A stretch of DNA of 39,000 nt, taken from NCBI GenBank assembly GCA_014800385.1, contig JAAVGE010000041.1, positions 1 through 39,000 of the forward strand, in the 5' to 3' direction. This DNA is from Bacteroidales bacterium (GTDB taxonomy: Bacteria > Bacteroidota > Bacteroidia > Bacteroidales > Muribaculaceae). Below, piece by piece: positions 14,897 to 26,128 of the stretch. The notes under the pieces are model-generated. The model was not told the DNA's origin, ran no database searches, and worked only from the letters and a program-made list of their open reading frames with translations. The stretch's first letter is position 1. Each line of letters starts with the position of its first letter. Both the position numbers and the translations under genes were made by a program.

Positions 14897-17800
14897 TCAG
14901 TGACTTGCCTCCGATTCCGTGGATGTCGTTTTATCCGTGGTTTGTTGTGGCGTCGGGTTGCCTCCGTTGAAAAATCCGTTGATATATTTCTCACCGAAAC
15001 GCTGGAGCAGTTCCCAGAAGTTGGGGACAAACAGCGTGCCCACAATGGCGTTGACAAACATACCGAATACAACGGCTGTACCTAAGGCCAGGCGGCTTCC
15101 GGCACCGGCACCTGTCGCGAAGAGCATGGGGAGCACACCGAACACGAAGGCCAGGGCGGTCATCATGATAGGACGGAATCGTACCTCGCCGGCATGGAGG
15201 GCGGCATCGCGTATAGACTGACCTTGTTTGCGGTAGTCCATGGCATATTCCACAATCAGGATGGCGTTTTTGGCCGACAATCCGAGCAGCAGGATAATAC
15301 CGATCTGGGTGTATATGCTGATGCTCTGCGACATGAAGATACATCCGATGATGGCACCTAAGATGGCTGTCGGCATGGAGATGACCACGGCGATGGGGTC
15401 GGTCCAACTTTCATACTGTGCGGCAAGCACAAGGATGGTGATGACCACGGCGAATATCAGCACCATGCTGACTGTGGTTCCCGACTGTGTTTCCTGATAG
15501 GCCTCTCCGGTCCAGGCGTATGAGAAGTTCTCGCCAAGCGTCTGCTTCACAATCTCTTCCATTGCCTCGATACCCTCGGTTGAACTTACCCCTTTTGCAG
15601 GGTTGGCGGTCAGCGAGGCGGTGTTGTACATATTATATCGGCTTACGGTTGGTTCACCCATAGAGGGTACAACACGGCTGAAGGCAGAGAACGGAACCAT
15701 GTCGCCCTGAGCATTGCGTACGCTCAGTTTCATCACATCGCCCACGTTCCGGCGTGCGTTGCCTGCACCGCTGAGGTTCACCTGATAGACGCGGTTGAAT
15801 TCCACAAAGTCGTTGACATAACTTGTTCCCATGAAGGAAGAAAGAGTGCTGTACACATCATCCATCACCAGTCCGTGGAGTTTGACTTTGTCGCGGTCCA
15901 CCTCCAGATTATACTGAGGCACAGTGCCGCGGTAGAGGGTAGTGACAGATGCTATGCGCGGATCTTTCTCGGCAGCCTGCTGCAGTTCGGTCAGAGCCTC
16001 CTGAATCTGATCCGCACCGAGGTTACGGATGTCCAGAAGTTGCATTTCCAGACCGGAGGAGTTACCCAGACCCGGGATAGACGGGGGGTTGACAGAGAAT
16101 ATCACCGCTTCCTGGAAACGGGCTGAGATTTCGTTGACTTTGGCTATTACGCCGTCGACATCCTCACCTTTCCCTTTGCGTTCACTCCATGGTTTGAGTA
16201 CCACGAACATCGAGGCTACGTCGGAACTTGCTCCACCTCCCATCATTGACGTTCCGGCAACGGAAAGGACATCCTTAACCTCAGGAAGTTTCTTGATTTC
16301 GTCAGCAAGAGCATGGACAGTGTTGTCCGTGCGGTCCAGTGCCGCTCCCGTGGGGAGTTGTACGGAGGTCATGAAGTAACCCATATCCTCCTGGGGAAGA
16401 TAGGAGGTAGGCCATTTCATGAAGCCCCAGAAGGCCAGACCGGTAAGGGCGAAATAGAGCAATATGGCTACGGCGGGACGTTTCAGGAAGCCGCCGACAA
16501 TCCTCATATACAGAGCGGTGGTCTTACCGAACCCTTTGTCAAACCATCGGTAGAGGAAGAAGTTGCTCTGCTTGGTAGGTTTGAGGAAGAGGGCACACAT
16601 GGCCGGGGTGAAGGTCAGTGCGTTAAAACCGGAGAAGGCTGTTGATACGGCGATGGTGAGTGCGAACTGTTTGTATAATTCGCCTGTGATGCCGCTGATG
16701 AAAGCCGTGGGGATGAACACTGAGAGCAGTACCAGAACTTCACCGATAACCGGTCCCTGAATCTCCTGCATTGACTGATAGATGGCTGCGCGCCCCTTTA
16801 TTTTCCCCTCATCCAGAATACGCGAGCAGTTCTCCACCACCACTATGGCGTCGTCCACCACAATCGCTATGGCAAGCACCAGACCGAACAGTGTCAGCGT
16901 GTTGAGCGAGAATCCCAACACCTTCATTACGGCGAATGTCGCAATCAAGGAGACCGGTATGGTGAGCATAGGTATGATTACTGCGCGCCAACTCTGAAGG
17001 AAAATCAGAATCACAACCATCACAATCAGGGTTGTTTCAAGGAAGGTGACCAGAAGTTCTTCAATTGAACTGGAAACGAAGTCGGTGGTGTTGAGGATGA
17101 TGCGGTAGTGTACACCCTGGGGGAAATATTCGGCTAATTCATTGAGGCGTTGCTCCACACGTTTGGCCACATCGAGGGCATTTGCTCCCGGAAGTTGGTT
17201 GATACCGATCAGACCGGCATCGTCACCGTTGACACGTGCTACCTGCGAGTAACTGTCCGAACCGAGTTCAACCTCGGCCACGTCGCGCAGGCGGAGCATG
17301 GAGCCGTCCTCTTCCGCACGCAGAACAATGTTGGCAAACTGGTCGGCCTCCTGCAGTCGTCCCTGTGTGGTGAGGGTAAACTGAAACTCCTGGTCGCTGT
17401 TGACCGGAGGTGCGCCGATGCTGCCGGCTGACACCTCCATGTTCTGTGACTGGATGGCTGCCATAACGTCGGCGGGGGTTATGTTGCGCACGCGCATCTT
17501 CTCGGGATTGAGCCATACGCGCATGCTGTATTCCCCTGCACCGAAAGCGTTTACACCACCTACGCCGTCCACGCGCGACAGTTCGTCAACGATGTTGAGT
17601 TTGGCATAGTTGGTAAGATACAGGGAGTTATAGCGGTCGGGGTCGTCCGATTCCAGGGCTATGAACAGAATGGTGTTGGTTGACTCGGACATCACCGACA
17701 CACCCTGCTGCTTCACTGCCGAGGGGAGCGATGCCTCAGCCATGGATATGCGGTTCTGCACCTTCACGGCAGCCATATCCAGATCTGTTCCTACCTCAAA

Positions 17801-18082
17801 GGTGATAGTCAGCGAGTAGGAGCCGTCGGATCCGGCGGATGAACTCATGTACATCATCCCTTCAACGCCGTTCACCTGTTCCTCGATGGGAACACCGACG
17901 GTTTTGGCCACCGTTTCAGCGTCGGCACCGGGATAAGTTGCTGATACACGCACTGTAGGGGGTGTGATGTCGGGGAACTGAGCCACAGGAAGTGACGTCA
18001 GTGTCAGAAGTCCGGCAAGCACCATACCTATTGCGAGGACGATGGCGAATATCGGACGGTTTATGAAAAACTTGGAAAACAT
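14897..18082 (-). CDS. RND multidrug efflux pump, inner-membrane permease (HAE1 family)
   Basis: The protein is 1061 residues, full length for AcrB/MexB-like proton-driven pumps. It starts [19 protein letters not shown]. The proton-relay pair is seen in [17 protein letters not shown], followed by the long TM5-6 segment. The late Lys lies in [19 protein letters not shown], with [17 protein letters not shown] at the end. Two large periplasmic loops carry the PN1/PN2/PC1/PC2 repeats ([27 protein letters not shown]). It exports drugs, bile acids or other amphiphiles from the periplasm through the OMF. It is the last gene of the OMF-MFP-RND operon and lies 2 bp after the adaptor gene. The C-terminus is Thr/Ser-rich. 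Confidence 0.96.
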   Translation of the reverse strand: MFSKFFINRPIFAIVLAIGMVLAGLLTLTSLPVAQFPDITPPTVRVSATYPGADAETVAKTVGVPIEEQVNGVEGMMYMSSSAGSDGSYSLTITFEVGTDLDMAAVKVQNRISMAEASLPSAVKQQGVSVMSESTNTILFIALESDDPDRYNSLYLTNYAKLNIVDELSRVDGVGGVNAFGAGEYSMRVWLNPEKMRVRNITPADVMAAIQSQNMEVSAGSIGAPPVNSDQEFQFTLTTQGRLQEADQFANIVLRAEEDGSMLRLRDVAEVELGSDSYSQVARVNGDDAGLIGINQLPGANALDVAKRVEQRLNELAEYFPQGVHYRIILNTTDFVSSSIEELLVTFLETTLIVMVVILIFLQSWRAVIIPMLTIPVSLIATFAVMKVLGFSLNTLTLFGLVLAIAIVVDDAIVVVENCSRILDEGKIKGRAAIYQSMQEIQGPVIGEVLVLLSVFIPTAFISGITGELYKQFALTIAVSTAFSGFNALTFTPAMCALFLKPTKQSNFFLYRWFDKGFGKTTALYMRIVGGFLKRPAVAILLYFALTGLAFWGFMKWPTSYLPQEDMGYFMTSVQLPTGAALDRTDNTVHALADEIKKLPEVKDVLSVAGTSMMGGGASSDVASMFVVLKPWSERKGKGEDVDGVIAKVNEISARFQEAVIFSVNPPSIPGLGNSSGLEMQLLDIRNLGADQIQEALTELQQAAEKDPRIASVTTLYRGTVPQYNLEVDRDKVKLHGLVMDDVYSTLSSFMGTSYVNDFVEFNRVYQVNLSGAGNARRNVGDVMKLSVRNAQGDMVPFSAFSRVVPSMGEPTVSRYNMYNTASLTANPAKGVSSTEGIEAMEEIVKQTLGENFSYAWTGEAYQETQSGTTVSMVLIFAVVITILVLAAQYESWTDPIAVVISMPTAILGAIIGCIFMSQSISIYTQIGIILLLGLSAKNAILIVEYAMDYRKQGQSIRDAALHAGEVRFRPIMMTALAFVFGVLPMLFATGAGAGSRLALGTAVVFGMFVNAIVGTLFVPNFWELLQRFGEKYINGFFNGGNPTPQQTTDKTTSTESEASH

Positions 18083-18084
18083 GA

Positions 18085-19209
18085 CTACTTGCTCATTACG
18101 GGTTCAACTTTCATTCCTTCACGCACTTTCAGCAACGCCTTGGTGACGTAGCGTGTGCCGGGTTTCACACCCGATGTCACCACACGCAGAGTGTCGGCAT
18201 AGAGGTCGCCGACGGTGATGGGGGTGTAGACAACCTCGTTGGAGTCGTTAAGGGTGTAGATATATTTTCCGAGTTGGTTGGTGGCGATTGAGGCATCCTT
18301 GACCAGCATAGCGTGAGGCTCGAACTTGTAGGGGAGGTCGATTGTGGCATACATACCGTCGCGTAGTTCGCCGTAAGGATTATCCACGGTTGCCTGAAGT
18401 TTCAGAGTACCGGTGCTTTCATCAACGTTAGGCGACATGTAGGTCAGGTCTCCGGTATATTTGTGGGGGAGAGTATCGGAGAGGTTAACCGGGATGGCGG
18501 AGTAGTCAAGTCTGTGACGTCCGTTCTCGTTATTGAACATGCGGAGCACGGCGGCATCCTCGATGAAGAAGGTGGCGTTCATCCGGGCGTCGTCATAAAT
18601 AGTTGCGATAACCTCACCGCTACCTGCGCTGAGATAGGCACCGACCGATGGACCGGCCGAGGTGATATGCCCCGTCATCGGAGCGGTGATGGTGCAGTAA
18701 CTCAGGTTGGTCTGCGCGGTCTGCAGTTGTGCCTTGGCGTTCTGAACGGCCGCCTCACACTCCTCAAGGGCATTTTTTGCCTGAGCCACCTCAATTGATG
18801 CTACGGCATCGCTCAGCAGAGCCTTGGCCATGGCATCGTAGTGGGTTCGTGCATACTCCAGATTACTCTGGGCGGTGTTGAGTTGGGCACGTGCCTGTTG
18901 CACGGCGTTGCGATATTGAGTATCCTCGATTGACAGCAGCACCTGTCCCTGCTTCACCAGGTCACCTCCGGAGAAGTACACCTTCACCAGATTGCCCGAA
19001 GCGCGTGGCACCAGGTCAACATGATTCTTTGCAGTCACAGTTCCGGGGTAGGTCTTGAATATTGTAATAGAGTCGGTTATCACCTCGGCCACTTCTATCT
19101 CAGGGGTGGTACCGTCATGGGAGGATGCGGAGTTGTGACTGCATCCGGTCAGTGCCAGCATTGCTGTCGCCGCCATGAAAAGTTTCTTGGATGTTGCTGC
19201 TTTGAGCAT
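18085..19209 (-). CDS. RND efflux periplasmic adaptor (MFP) lipoprotein
   Basis: The protein is about 374 residues. The lipoprotein signal ends at the lipobox LALTGC. Next come a beta-barrel/lipoyl half ([38 protein letters not shown]) and an alpha-helical hairpin with many Ala and Gln heptads ([39 protein letters not shown]). The second lipoyl half is [20 protein letters not shown], followed by the membrane-proximal domain. It bridges the RND pump and the outer membrane channel. A start at 19230 is equally open; I prefer 19209, because it leaves a normal 23-residue signal with Lys residues in the n-region. Confidence 0.93.
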   Translation of the reverse strand: MLKAATSKKLFMAATAMLALTGCSHNSASSHDGTTPEIEVAEVITDSITIFKTYPGTVTAKNHVDLVPRASGNLVKVYFSGGDLVKQGQVLLSIEDTQYRNAVQQARAQLNTAQSNLEYARTHYDAMAKALLSDAVASIEVAQAKNALEECEAAVQNAKAQLQTAQTNLSYCTITAPMTGHITSAGPSVGAYLSAGSGEVIATIYDDARMNATFFIEDAAVLRMFNNENGRHRLDYSAIPVNLSDTLPHKYTGDLTYMSPNVDESTGTLKLQATVDNPYGELRDGMYATIDLPYKFEPHAMLVKDASIATNQLGKYIYTLNDSNEVVYTPITVGDLYADTLRVVTSGVKPGTRYVTKALLKVREGMKVEPVMSK

Positions 19210-19263
19210 CGGAAAATTGTTTGTGAGCATACTCGGTTGATATTTTGTTCTTAATCTGTAATG

Positions 19264-20658
19264 TTATTCCCATCCTCCACCTAAGGCTTTATAAAGCGAC
19301 ACCATTGTAAGGAGTGCTTCCTCGCGTGCTGAAATCAGACTTGTTGAGTAGTTGAGATAGTCGATCTGTGCGTTGGCCACGTTGAGGAAGCCGCTCAGTC
19401 CCTGCTTGTAGAGGTCAAGCGAGAGGTCGAAGGTTTCGCGTGAACTCCCTACTACCAGTGTCAGGCGTTCAATCTGCCGGAGTTCCCCCTGATAGCGGCT
19501 CATGGCGTTGTCAACCTCGTTGATGGCCGACTGCACGGCATAGTTGTAGTTCTCGATGTCAGCCTCCATCTGTGCCTTGGCCGAGCGTACGGAGTAACTG
19601 CGGGACATGCCGGAGAAAATGGTCCATGAAAGGGTGGGGGCGATGGAGTATGTGAAACTGTCGTTTTTGAACAGGTCGCCTGCGTTGTGGGCTGCTGTCC
19701 CTATGGAGCCTTCCAGAGTCAGAGTGGGGAGAAAATCTTTCTTGGCAATACCCACTGCGGCGGCTGATGCTGCCAACTGATATTCGGCCTGAAGAATATC
19801 CGGACGACGGCGCACCAGTTCCATAGGTATTCCGGTCGAGATGATGTGGTTGTAACTCGGCATCAGTCTGGGTTTGGCCAGACGTTCAAAGAGTTGATCC
19901 GGAAAGACACCCGTGAGCAGGGCAATAGCGTCGATGTAGGCACGTGAGTCTGCCTCGAGCATAGGTATTGTCGCCATGGTGGAGTTGTAGATGGTCTGAG
20001 CCTGTGCAACATCAAGTTTCGAAGCCAGACCCGCCTCATGACGTGCTTTCGCTATGTTCAGAACATGCTCCTGCGATTGAATATGCTCCTGAGCCAGAGT
20101 GAGTTTGGCTTGAGTGGCGCGCAGTTGAAGATAGTTTGAGGCTATCTCTGCGGCTACTGTCACCATCATTCCGTCACGCTCGGCACGCGAGGCGTTGAGC
20201 AGTTCTTTCTGCTGTTTGGCTTTGGCTGAGATACGTCCGAAAAGGTCAATCTGCCAACTCATGTCGACGGTGCCGGAAAACTGACTGTCGTAGACCGGAC
20301 CGGTTGAGGTGCGTGATGCGGCATAGCCGGTAGAACGGGTCTTGTTCCATGCAGCGGAAACACCAATCTGAGGGAAATATTGTGAACGGGCAATGTTGAG
20401 ATTCTGACGCGCTATCTCAATGTTATGCATCGCAACGATGATATTGCTGTTGTTGGCCTCGCTTTCGGCAATCAGATTGTTGAGGATGCTGTCTCCGAAC
20501 AGAGTCCACCATTTGTCCTCGGCGGGGTCAGGCTGAAAATTCTCACCGGTGTAGAGCCAACGTCCGGGGATAGAGTCGCCCTGAGACTTATTTTCTGCTG
20601 AAGATGAGAGAGTTGCAACTGTGATGAACAGCAACAGTAGTTGAATCGTTTTGTGCAT
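19264..20658 (-). CDS. TolC-type outer membrane efflux channel (NodT family)
   Basis: The protein is about 464 residues. The start at 20658 (MHKTIQLLLLFITVATLSSS) gives a clean signal peptide; the frame is open to 20706. Two OEP repeats are visible: IEIARQNLNIARSQYFPQIGVSA and LAQEHIQSQEHVLNIAKARHEAGLASKLD in the first half. The second half has RRPDILQAEYQLAASAAAVGIAKKDFLPTLTL and SLDLYKQGLSGFLNVANAQIDYLNY. The RRPDILQAE motif marks NodT-type lipoprotein channels, but no lipobox Cys is present here. It is the first gene of the efflux operon; no regulator is adjacent. Confidence 0.94.
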   Translation of the reverse strand: MHKTIQLLLLFITVATLSSSAENKSQGDSIPGRWLYTGENFQPDPAEDKWWTLFGDSILNNLIAESEANNSNIIVAMHNIEIARQNLNIARSQYFPQIGVSAAWNKTRSTGYAASRTSTGPVYDSQFSGTVDMSWQIDLFGRISAKAKQQKELLNASRAERDGMMVTVAAEIASNYLQLRATQAKLTLAQEHIQSQEHVLNIAKARHEAGLASKLDVAQAQTIYNSTMATIPMLEADSRAYIDAIALLTGVFPDQLFERLAKPRLMPSYNHIISTGIPMELVRRRPDILQAEYQLAASAAAVGIAKKDFLPTLTLEGSIGTAAHNAGDLFKNDSFTYSIAPTLSWTIFSGMSRSYSVRSAKAQMEADIENYNYAVQSAINEVDNAMSRYQGELRQIERLTLVVGSSRETFDLSLDLYKQGLSGFLNVANAQIDYLNYSTSLISAREEALLTMVSLYKALGGGWE

Positions 20659-20717
20659 TTTTTTGTCAATTTTTGAAACGGATTTATATTTTAACATTCC
20701 CGTCATTGAAAAAGTTC

Positions 20718-20748
20718 TTTGATGATTGAAAAATAAATGTTAGATTTG
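20718..20748 (+). promoter_or_regulatory. Bacteroidota promoter for the NAGPA-like gene
   Basis: TTTG (20718-20721), 19 nt, then TAGATTTG (20741-20748) match the -33/-7 consensus. The ATG of the downstream gene is at 20781, so the expected leader is about 25 nt. Confidence 0.75.
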
Positions 20749-20780
20749 CAGAAGTAAATATTATAACATAAAACCCTTAC

Positions 20781-23162
20781 ATGAAAAAACTATTATCCCT
20801 TCTTGCTGTGTCATCGTTGCTCGGCTCATCGTTTGTAGCCGAGGCCTCCGGAAAACTGGAAATTCTTGGAGTGGAATATCAGGTGGACACCGTGTCGCAC
20901 CTCAAGGTTGGTCCCGGCACCACCACCACTCACCTGCGTCTTACAGGTCCTAATCTGCTGCAGGCTCATTATCTCACCATCGACAAATCACTCCCCGAAG
21001 TGTCGATCCAGGCGGTCTGCGGAACAGACAAGGTCGCGGGATGCGAGCGTACCTCAGCCATGGCTAAGCGTAAGTCAACCAAAAACAAACTATATTTTGC
21101 CGGTACGAATGCCGACTTCTTCGCCACCTCAGGCACTGCCACCAACGGCACCTCTACCGTAGGTAGCCCTACCACATCGTGCACTGTCGACGGCGAAATC
21201 TACAAAACATCAAACTCTCAGTATCAGTTCTCTGTTGACCGCGAGGGTGTGGCCCGCATAGGTCGTCTCGATTACTATTCCGGCACAGCCACACTCGGCG
21301 ATAAGGTGACGCTCTACAAAGGGGTTAACGTTGCATCGCCCAACAACGGTATAACCGTTTATACCTCACGCTATTGGGGTAGCACTAACCAGACCGACAA
21401 GGCCGGAAACTGTGCCGAGGTTGTGGCACGCCTGGTCGACGGCGACGAATTCACATGCGGCGGAACCTACCGCATGGAGGTGCTCAGTGAACCAACTTCC
21501 GACGGTGATACCGCCATACCTGAAGGTCAGTTCGTGATTCATGGTCGCGGCACTTCAACCACAGGATGCAACACCGGCGCCAAGAAGTTTGTGGAATCAC
21601 TCAAACCCGGTGATATTGTAACTCTGGACAATGTCGTGCTTCTCGACAATGAACGTATCTATCCGATGCAGATTGTGTCAGGTAACCCCAAGAATGTAGG
21701 TAAGGGTGAGACTCTCGACACTGAGGGGGAACGTGGCGATGCCTCTGCTCAGCATCCTCGTACCGGTATCGGTGTGAGCGAGGATGGGAACAAAATCATA
21801 ATGATTGTAGTCGAGGGACGATACGGTGGCTCAGCCGGTGTGCGCACATCTCAACTCGCTGACATCATGCGTTATGCAGGTGCCTACGAAGGTGTGAACC
21901 TTGACGGTGGCGGCTCTTCGACCCTCTATACTTCGGCTCTCGGTATACGCAACTTCTGCAGCGACGGTTCGGAACGTGCCGTGGGTAACGGTATTTTCGC
22001 TACTGTGGAACTTCCCGATGAGGTCGACAACACCATCACCGAAGTACGCTTCGCCGACTGGCATGTGAAACTGCCTCAGTATGGACGCTATGTGCCCCGT
22101 CTGATGGGTTACAACCGCCACGGCCTGATGGTCAACGACAGTATCACCGAATACACCCTGTCATGTCCCGAAGCACTCGGTGAAATCAAGGACAACATCA
22201 TGATGTTCGCTACCGGAACAGGCACACATGCCCTGACTGCCGATGTCAACGGCGTAAAGGCACAAGTACCTGTTACTGTGGATGGTAATGTGGAATTCAG
22301 TACACGCATCTCTGACCTTCTGATTGACAACAAACGCGAATACACCATCGACCTTATCGCCAGCGACGGCATCAAAACCAGCAACGTCGCACCCGAAGCC
22401 CTGACATGGAGCAGTTCCGATGTTGCCGTGGCAACAGTCAGTGAAAATGGAGTAGTCAAGGGTGTAGGTGACGGAAAAGCCGTCATCACCGGAACCGTCG
22501 GTGACAAGCAGGTGAGCATGAATGTTACCGTTGAGGTAGCGAAGAACGCCAAAGAGAATATCCTGGCCGGATATGACGCTTCGGCATGGAAATTCACCAA
22601 GAGCGGATGTGCATCATCGACAGCCGTGACCCCCACCGCCACCGGGATAGAAATCAACTATAGCGTAAACTCCTCACGCAGCGCCACCATGACCCTGACC
22701 CCGGCAGAGCAAATCGCGTTTTGGAGCCTCCCCGAAGAACTTGAACTCGAGATGACCGCAGAGGGAGCATCCATCCCCTCCACCACAGTAAAACTGATTA
22801 CAGCCAACGGCGATCGACTGACCGCAACCCTTCCCGAATTGGCAGCCGGAGAAAGCAAGACCGTTCCGGTAAATCTCTCAACCATCACCAACACCTCCGA
22901 TCTGTTGGTCTACCCCATCAAACTGATGTCCGTAACCTTCAACCTCACCCCCAAGTCAGGCACAACAGGCAAACTCTCCATCCCCGCTTTCAATGCCGTG
23001 TATGCAAGTGACTCAGGAGTAGAGTCCATCGAAGCCGATGTCGAGGGAGCGGATGGGGAACCGGAATATTTCAACCTGCAGGGAATGAAAGTGACCAACC
23101 CCACCGCAGGTCTCTACATCCGCAAACAAGGCTCAAAATCAGAGAAGGTGATAGTGAAATAA
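20781..23162 (+). CDS. Secreted phosphodiester glycosidase (NAGPA) family protein with Ig-like domain
   Basis: The protein is 793 residues with a signal peptide (MKKLLSLLAVSSLLGSSFVAEA). The phosphodiester-glycosidase domain (about 60-410) shows FAGTNADFF and RTGIGVSEDGNKIIMIVVEG. The family's LADIMRYAGAYEGVNLDGGG then STLYT core is near 360-385. A bacterial Ig-like (Big_2) domain follows (LTWSSSDVAVATVSENGVVK). The C-terminus ends with YFNLQGMKVTNPTAGLYIRK, the short tail found on many Muribaculaceae/Prevotella secreted proteins. It probably cleaves sugar-phosphate diesters on surface or host glycans; the exact substrate is unknown. It has a good promoter of its own and is followed by a 120-bp gap. 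Confidence 0.85.
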   Translation: MKKLLSLLAVSSLLGSSFVAEASGKLEILGVEYQVDTVSHLKVGPGTTTTHLRLTGPNLLQAHYLTIDKSLPEVSIQAVCGTDKVAGCERTSAMAKRKSTKNKLYFAGTNADFFATSGTATNGTSTVGSPTTSCTVDGEIYKTSNSQYQFSVDREGVARIGRLDYYSGTATLGDKVTLYKGVNVASPNNGITVYTSRYWGSTNQTDKAGNCAEVVARLVDGDEFTCGGTYRMEVLSEPTSDGDTAIPEGQFVIHGRGTSTTGCNTGAKKFVESLKPGDIVTLDNVVLLDNERIYPMQIVSGNPKNVGKGETLDTEGERGDASAQHPRTGIGVSEDGNKIIMIVVEGRYGGSAGVRTSQLADIMRYAGAYEGVNLDGGGSSTLYTSALGIRNFCSDGSERAVGNGIFATVELPDEVDNTITEVRFADWHVKLPQYGRYVPRLMGYNRHGLMVNDSITEYTLSCPEALGEIKDNIMMFATGTGTHALTADVNGVKAQVPVTVDGNVEFSTRISDLLIDNKREYTIDLIASDGIKTSNVAPEALTWSSSDVAVATVSENGVVKGVGDGKAVITGTVGDKQVSMNVTVEVAKNAKENILAGYDASAWKFTKSGCASSTAVTPTATGIEINYSVNSSRSATMTLTPAEQIAFWSLPEELELEMTAEGASIPSTTVKLITANGDRLTATLPELAAGESKTVPVNLSTITNTSDLLVYPIKLMSVTFNLTPKSGTTGKLSIPAFNAVYASDSGVESIEADVEGADGEPEYFNLQGMKVTNPTAGLYIRKQGSKSEKVIVK

Positions 23163-23282
23163 CAACGTTATTTTCAATATCTTTTCCAAAATTTCAGAGA
23201 TAGACACAATAAAACGCCGCTCAGTCCGTTTCACATAATGTATAACTATGAACTGAAATAAAATCAAATCATATCCTTTCAG

Positions 23283-25220
23283 ATGAAAAAGAGATTTCTT
23301 TCTTTGGCAATGGCTGCCGTGGCATTAGCACCGGTGTACGCAAAAAATAATGATGCGGATCCCGTGCTGTTCAGTGTCGACGGTAAAGATGTGCCCCTGA
23401 GCGAATTTGAATACCTATATAACAAGAATAACCAGCAGCAGGCCGAACCTCAGACCCGCCGCCAGTATTTCGATATGTTCCTGCTCTACAAGTTGAAGGT
23501 TGCCGATGCGGTTTCAGCAGGAATGGATACTACCGCGTCGTTCCGCAATGAGTATGACCAGTATCGCCGTGATCTGGCCATGCCCTACATGCTTGACAAG
23601 GAGACAGAAAAGCAGTTGCTGGAACTGAGTTATGAAATGATGAAGCAACATGTCGACGTAAGTCACATCATGCTTCCCCACGATAGCAATCCTGCAAAGG
23701 ATTTGGAGAACAAGGTGCGCCTGGACAGCATCCGCACCGAGGTGCTTGCCGGACGTGCTGACTTCGACGAGATGGCTCGCCAATTCTCTGTTGACAATCA
23801 GGTTAAACACAGCGGCAACGCCCACATGGGGCTTGTGCGCGGCACAGCAAACTATCCCTATCCCTTTGTAGAGGCAGCCTACACCACTGCTGTGGGCGAC
23901 ATATCACCGGTTATCGACTCAGGTTTCGGCTACCACATTGTGCGCCCCGAGAAGCGTGTGGATAACGATGGTGAGGTCAAGGCCCGCCATATCCTTAAAC
24001 TGACACGCGGTCTGGACGAGGAAAAAGCCGCTGAAAAGAAACTGGAGATTGACCGCATTTACAAGGAACTTCAGGGTGGCGCATCATTTGACTCCATCGC
24101 ACGTGTGGAAAGCGAGGATCCCGGCTCGGCACGTAAAGGTGGCGACTTGGGCTACTTCGGTCGTGGCATGATGGTGCCGGAATTCGAGAAAGTGGCATTT
24201 GAACTCACCGACGGTAGTTTCTCCGAACCTTTCGCATCGGCGTTCGGCTATCACATCGTGCTCCGTGACGATCATCGCGGTGTACCTTCGTTCGAGGAAG
24301 CCCTTCCCCAGATTAAGAACGAGATGAATGCCGACGAACGAGGCACCCGTCCCCGTCAGGCCATGCTGGAGAAACTGCGCAAGCAATACAACGCCCATAT
24401 CTCTGATGAAGGTTTAGAGGCGATGATGAAGGTGGTACGCGACAACGATGGCTATGACTCGGTGGCTATTGTCCGTCTGCAGGGAATGGATACCCCTGTC
24501 GGTGTCATGGACGGTGCTGTGGTCACTGCCGCACAGGTTGTGGCCGGAGTGGGCAAAATTGCCCGTGTGGCACCCAAAACCATTGAGCCGTTCTTTAAGG
24601 AATCGGCTAACCGACTGATAGATAGCAAGGTTATAAATCTGGCAATTGACCGTTTGCCCGAAGAAAATCCCGACTATCGCAATCTGGTGAATGAATATCA
24701 TGACGGCATCCTCCTTTTCGAGATAAGCAACCGCAACGTGTGGGACCGCTCAACCAAGGATAAGGAAGGTCTGGAAAAATATTTCAAGGCTCACAAGGAT
24801 AAATACCACTGGAATGCTCCCAAATATAAAGGATATATTGTGTTCGCCACTTCCGACTCCATCATGAACGAGGCTAAATCATACCTCGCCGGAAATAAAC
24901 CCGCTGCAGATGAACTCTCAAAAGATCTCCGCCGCAAGTTCGGCAAAGAGGTGAAAGCGGAAAAGGTTCTCGCAGCCAAAGGTGAGAACGCTATCGTTGA
25001 TGCAGCAGTGTTCGGTGGTGCCAAACCGGAGAAATCAGGAAGATGGACATCATATTTCCCCTACGACGGTAACGTGATTGACCAGCCTCAGGAAGCCTCG
25101 GATGTGCGCGGTGCTGTCACTGCCGACTATCAGAATGAACTTGAGAAGGCCTGGATCAAGACCCTCAAGTCAAAGCATAAGGTGAAAATCAACAAGAAGG
25201 TTCTCGAAACCCTCAAATGA
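23283..25220 (+). CDS. SurA-like periplasmic peptidyl-prolyl isomerase
   Basis: The protein is 645 residues with a signal peptide (MKKRFLSLAMAAVALAPVYA). A SurA-N-like segment is followed by two parvulin domains. The first (about 120-225) is VSHIMLPHD...GNAHMGLVRG...SGFGYHIVRPEKR. The second (about 235-345) is ARHILKLTRGLDEEKAAEKK, GGDLGYFGRGMMVPEFEKVA and SAFGYHIVLRDDH. A long C-terminal part has no named domain. It assists folding of outer-membrane proteins in the periplasm. The next gene encodes a related lipoprotein without a parvulin domain, and the pair probably works together. Confidence 0.9.
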   Translation: MKKRFLSLAMAAVALAPVYAKNNDADPVLFSVDGKDVPLSEFEYLYNKNNQQQAEPQTRRQYFDMFLLYKLKVADAVSAGMDTTASFRNEYDQYRRDLAMPYMLDKETEKQLLELSYEMMKQHVDVSHIMLPHDSNPAKDLENKVRLDSIRTEVLAGRADFDEMARQFSVDNQVKHSGNAHMGLVRGTANYPYPFVEAAYTTAVGDISPVIDSGFGYHIVRPEKRVDNDGEVKARHILKLTRGLDEEKAAEKKLEIDRIYKELQGGASFDSIARVESEDPGSARKGGDLGYFGRGMMVPEFEKVAFELTDGSFSEPFASAFGYHIVLRDDHRGVPSFEEALPQIKNEMNADERGTRPRQAMLEKLRKQYNAHISDEGLEAMMKVVRDNDGYDSVAIVRLQGMDTPVGVMDGAVVTAAQVVAGVGKIARVAPKTIEPFFKESANRLIDSKVINLAIDRLPEENPDYRNLVNEYHDGILLFEISNRNVWDRSTKDKEGLEKYFKAHKDKYHWNAPKYKGYIVFATSDSIMNEAKSYLAGNKPAADELSKDLRRKFGKEVKAEKVLAAKGENAIVDAAVFGGAKPEKSGRWTSYFPYDGNVIDQPQEASDVRGAVTADYQNELEKAWIKTLKSKHKVKINKKVLETLK

Positions 25221-25263
25221 CAGGTAAACCGGCATGGTTCAACCATGTCTAACCCTCTCTAAG

Positions 25264-26124
25264 ATGAGACACCTGCTCTTAAATATAGTTTCCGTCATCG
25301 CCGCCCTCGCCTTCTTCACGGCTTGCAATACTACACGTGAGGGTAGCGATGGCGGAAATGTTTTGGTGCGTATAGGAAACTCCACCCTTACCCTGACCGA
25401 ACTGCGTGATGCGGTGCCTCAGGGTACACCCGAGGAGGACTCTGTCCGACTGGCGCAGAACTACATCCAACGGTGGATCGACACACATCTCATCACCGAT
25501 ATCGTCGCACCTCAGATACCCGACATGGATGAAATAAACCGTCTGACCGAGCAATATCGTCTGTCGCTTATCGAGGATGCCTATCGCGCAAGAATGTATA
25601 ACAAAAAAGGGGAGTATAACATACCCGAAGATACGCTGAAAGCCTATTATGAGGCGTCGAAAGATTATCTCAAACTGAAATCGCCCATTGTGAAAGGTGT
25701 ATTCCTGAAGTTCGCCGACAATTCGGAGCAACTCAAGGATGCACGTCGCCTGTTTAAGTCGGAACGTCAGGATGATATAGACAAACTTGAGAAACTGGCC
25801 TACGATGGGGCAGTGTACTATGAGTATTTCCGTGACCGATGGATCGACTGGCAGAAGATGCTCGCCGTTATACCCTCCGATTTCGGCAATGAACCGCTAT
25901 CTTATCCGGGCAACCACAAATCTACCGACCTCTCGGCTGACGGCTTCACCTACCTGCTTTACATAACAGACTACAAAGCGGCCGGAACACAGATTCCATA
26001 CGAGTATGCCCGTGAACAGATCCGCGACGCCATCCTCTATGATCGTCAGAAAGAATATGATGCCGCCCTCCGCAAGCAGTTGCGTGAGGATGCCATCGAG
26101 GATGGAAAACTTGTGATATATTAA
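25264..26124 (+). CDS. SurA-like lipoprotein lacking parvulin domain
   Basis: The protein is 286 residues. The start at 25264 gives a signal peptide with lipobox FFTAC; the frame is open to 25234. After the Cys is a Gly/Ser linker, then LVRIGNSTLTLTELRDAVPQG, which resembles the N-terminal segment of SurA-type chaperones, and ESV-type helical sequence. No parvulin motif (HIL, GGDLG, GYH) is found, so it should be a chaperone partner and not an isomerase. It lies 43 bp after the SurA-like gene on the same strand. Its stop is 5 bp before palindromic element copy C. Confidence 0.78.
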   Translation: MRHLLLNIVSVIAALAFFTACNTTREGSDGGNVLVRIGNSTLTLTELRDAVPQGTPEEDSVRLAQNYIQRWIDTHLITDIVAPQIPDMDEINRLTEQYRLSLIEDAYRARMYNKKGEYNIPEDTLKAYYEASKDYLKLKSPIVKGVFLKFADNSEQLKDARRLFKSERQDDIDKLEKLAYDGAVYYEYFRDRWIDWQKMLAVIPSDFGNEPLSYPGNHKSTDLSADGFTYLLYITDYKAAGTQIPYEYAREQIRDAILYDRQKEYDAALRKQLREDAIEDGKLVIY

Positions 26125-26128
26125 AAGA

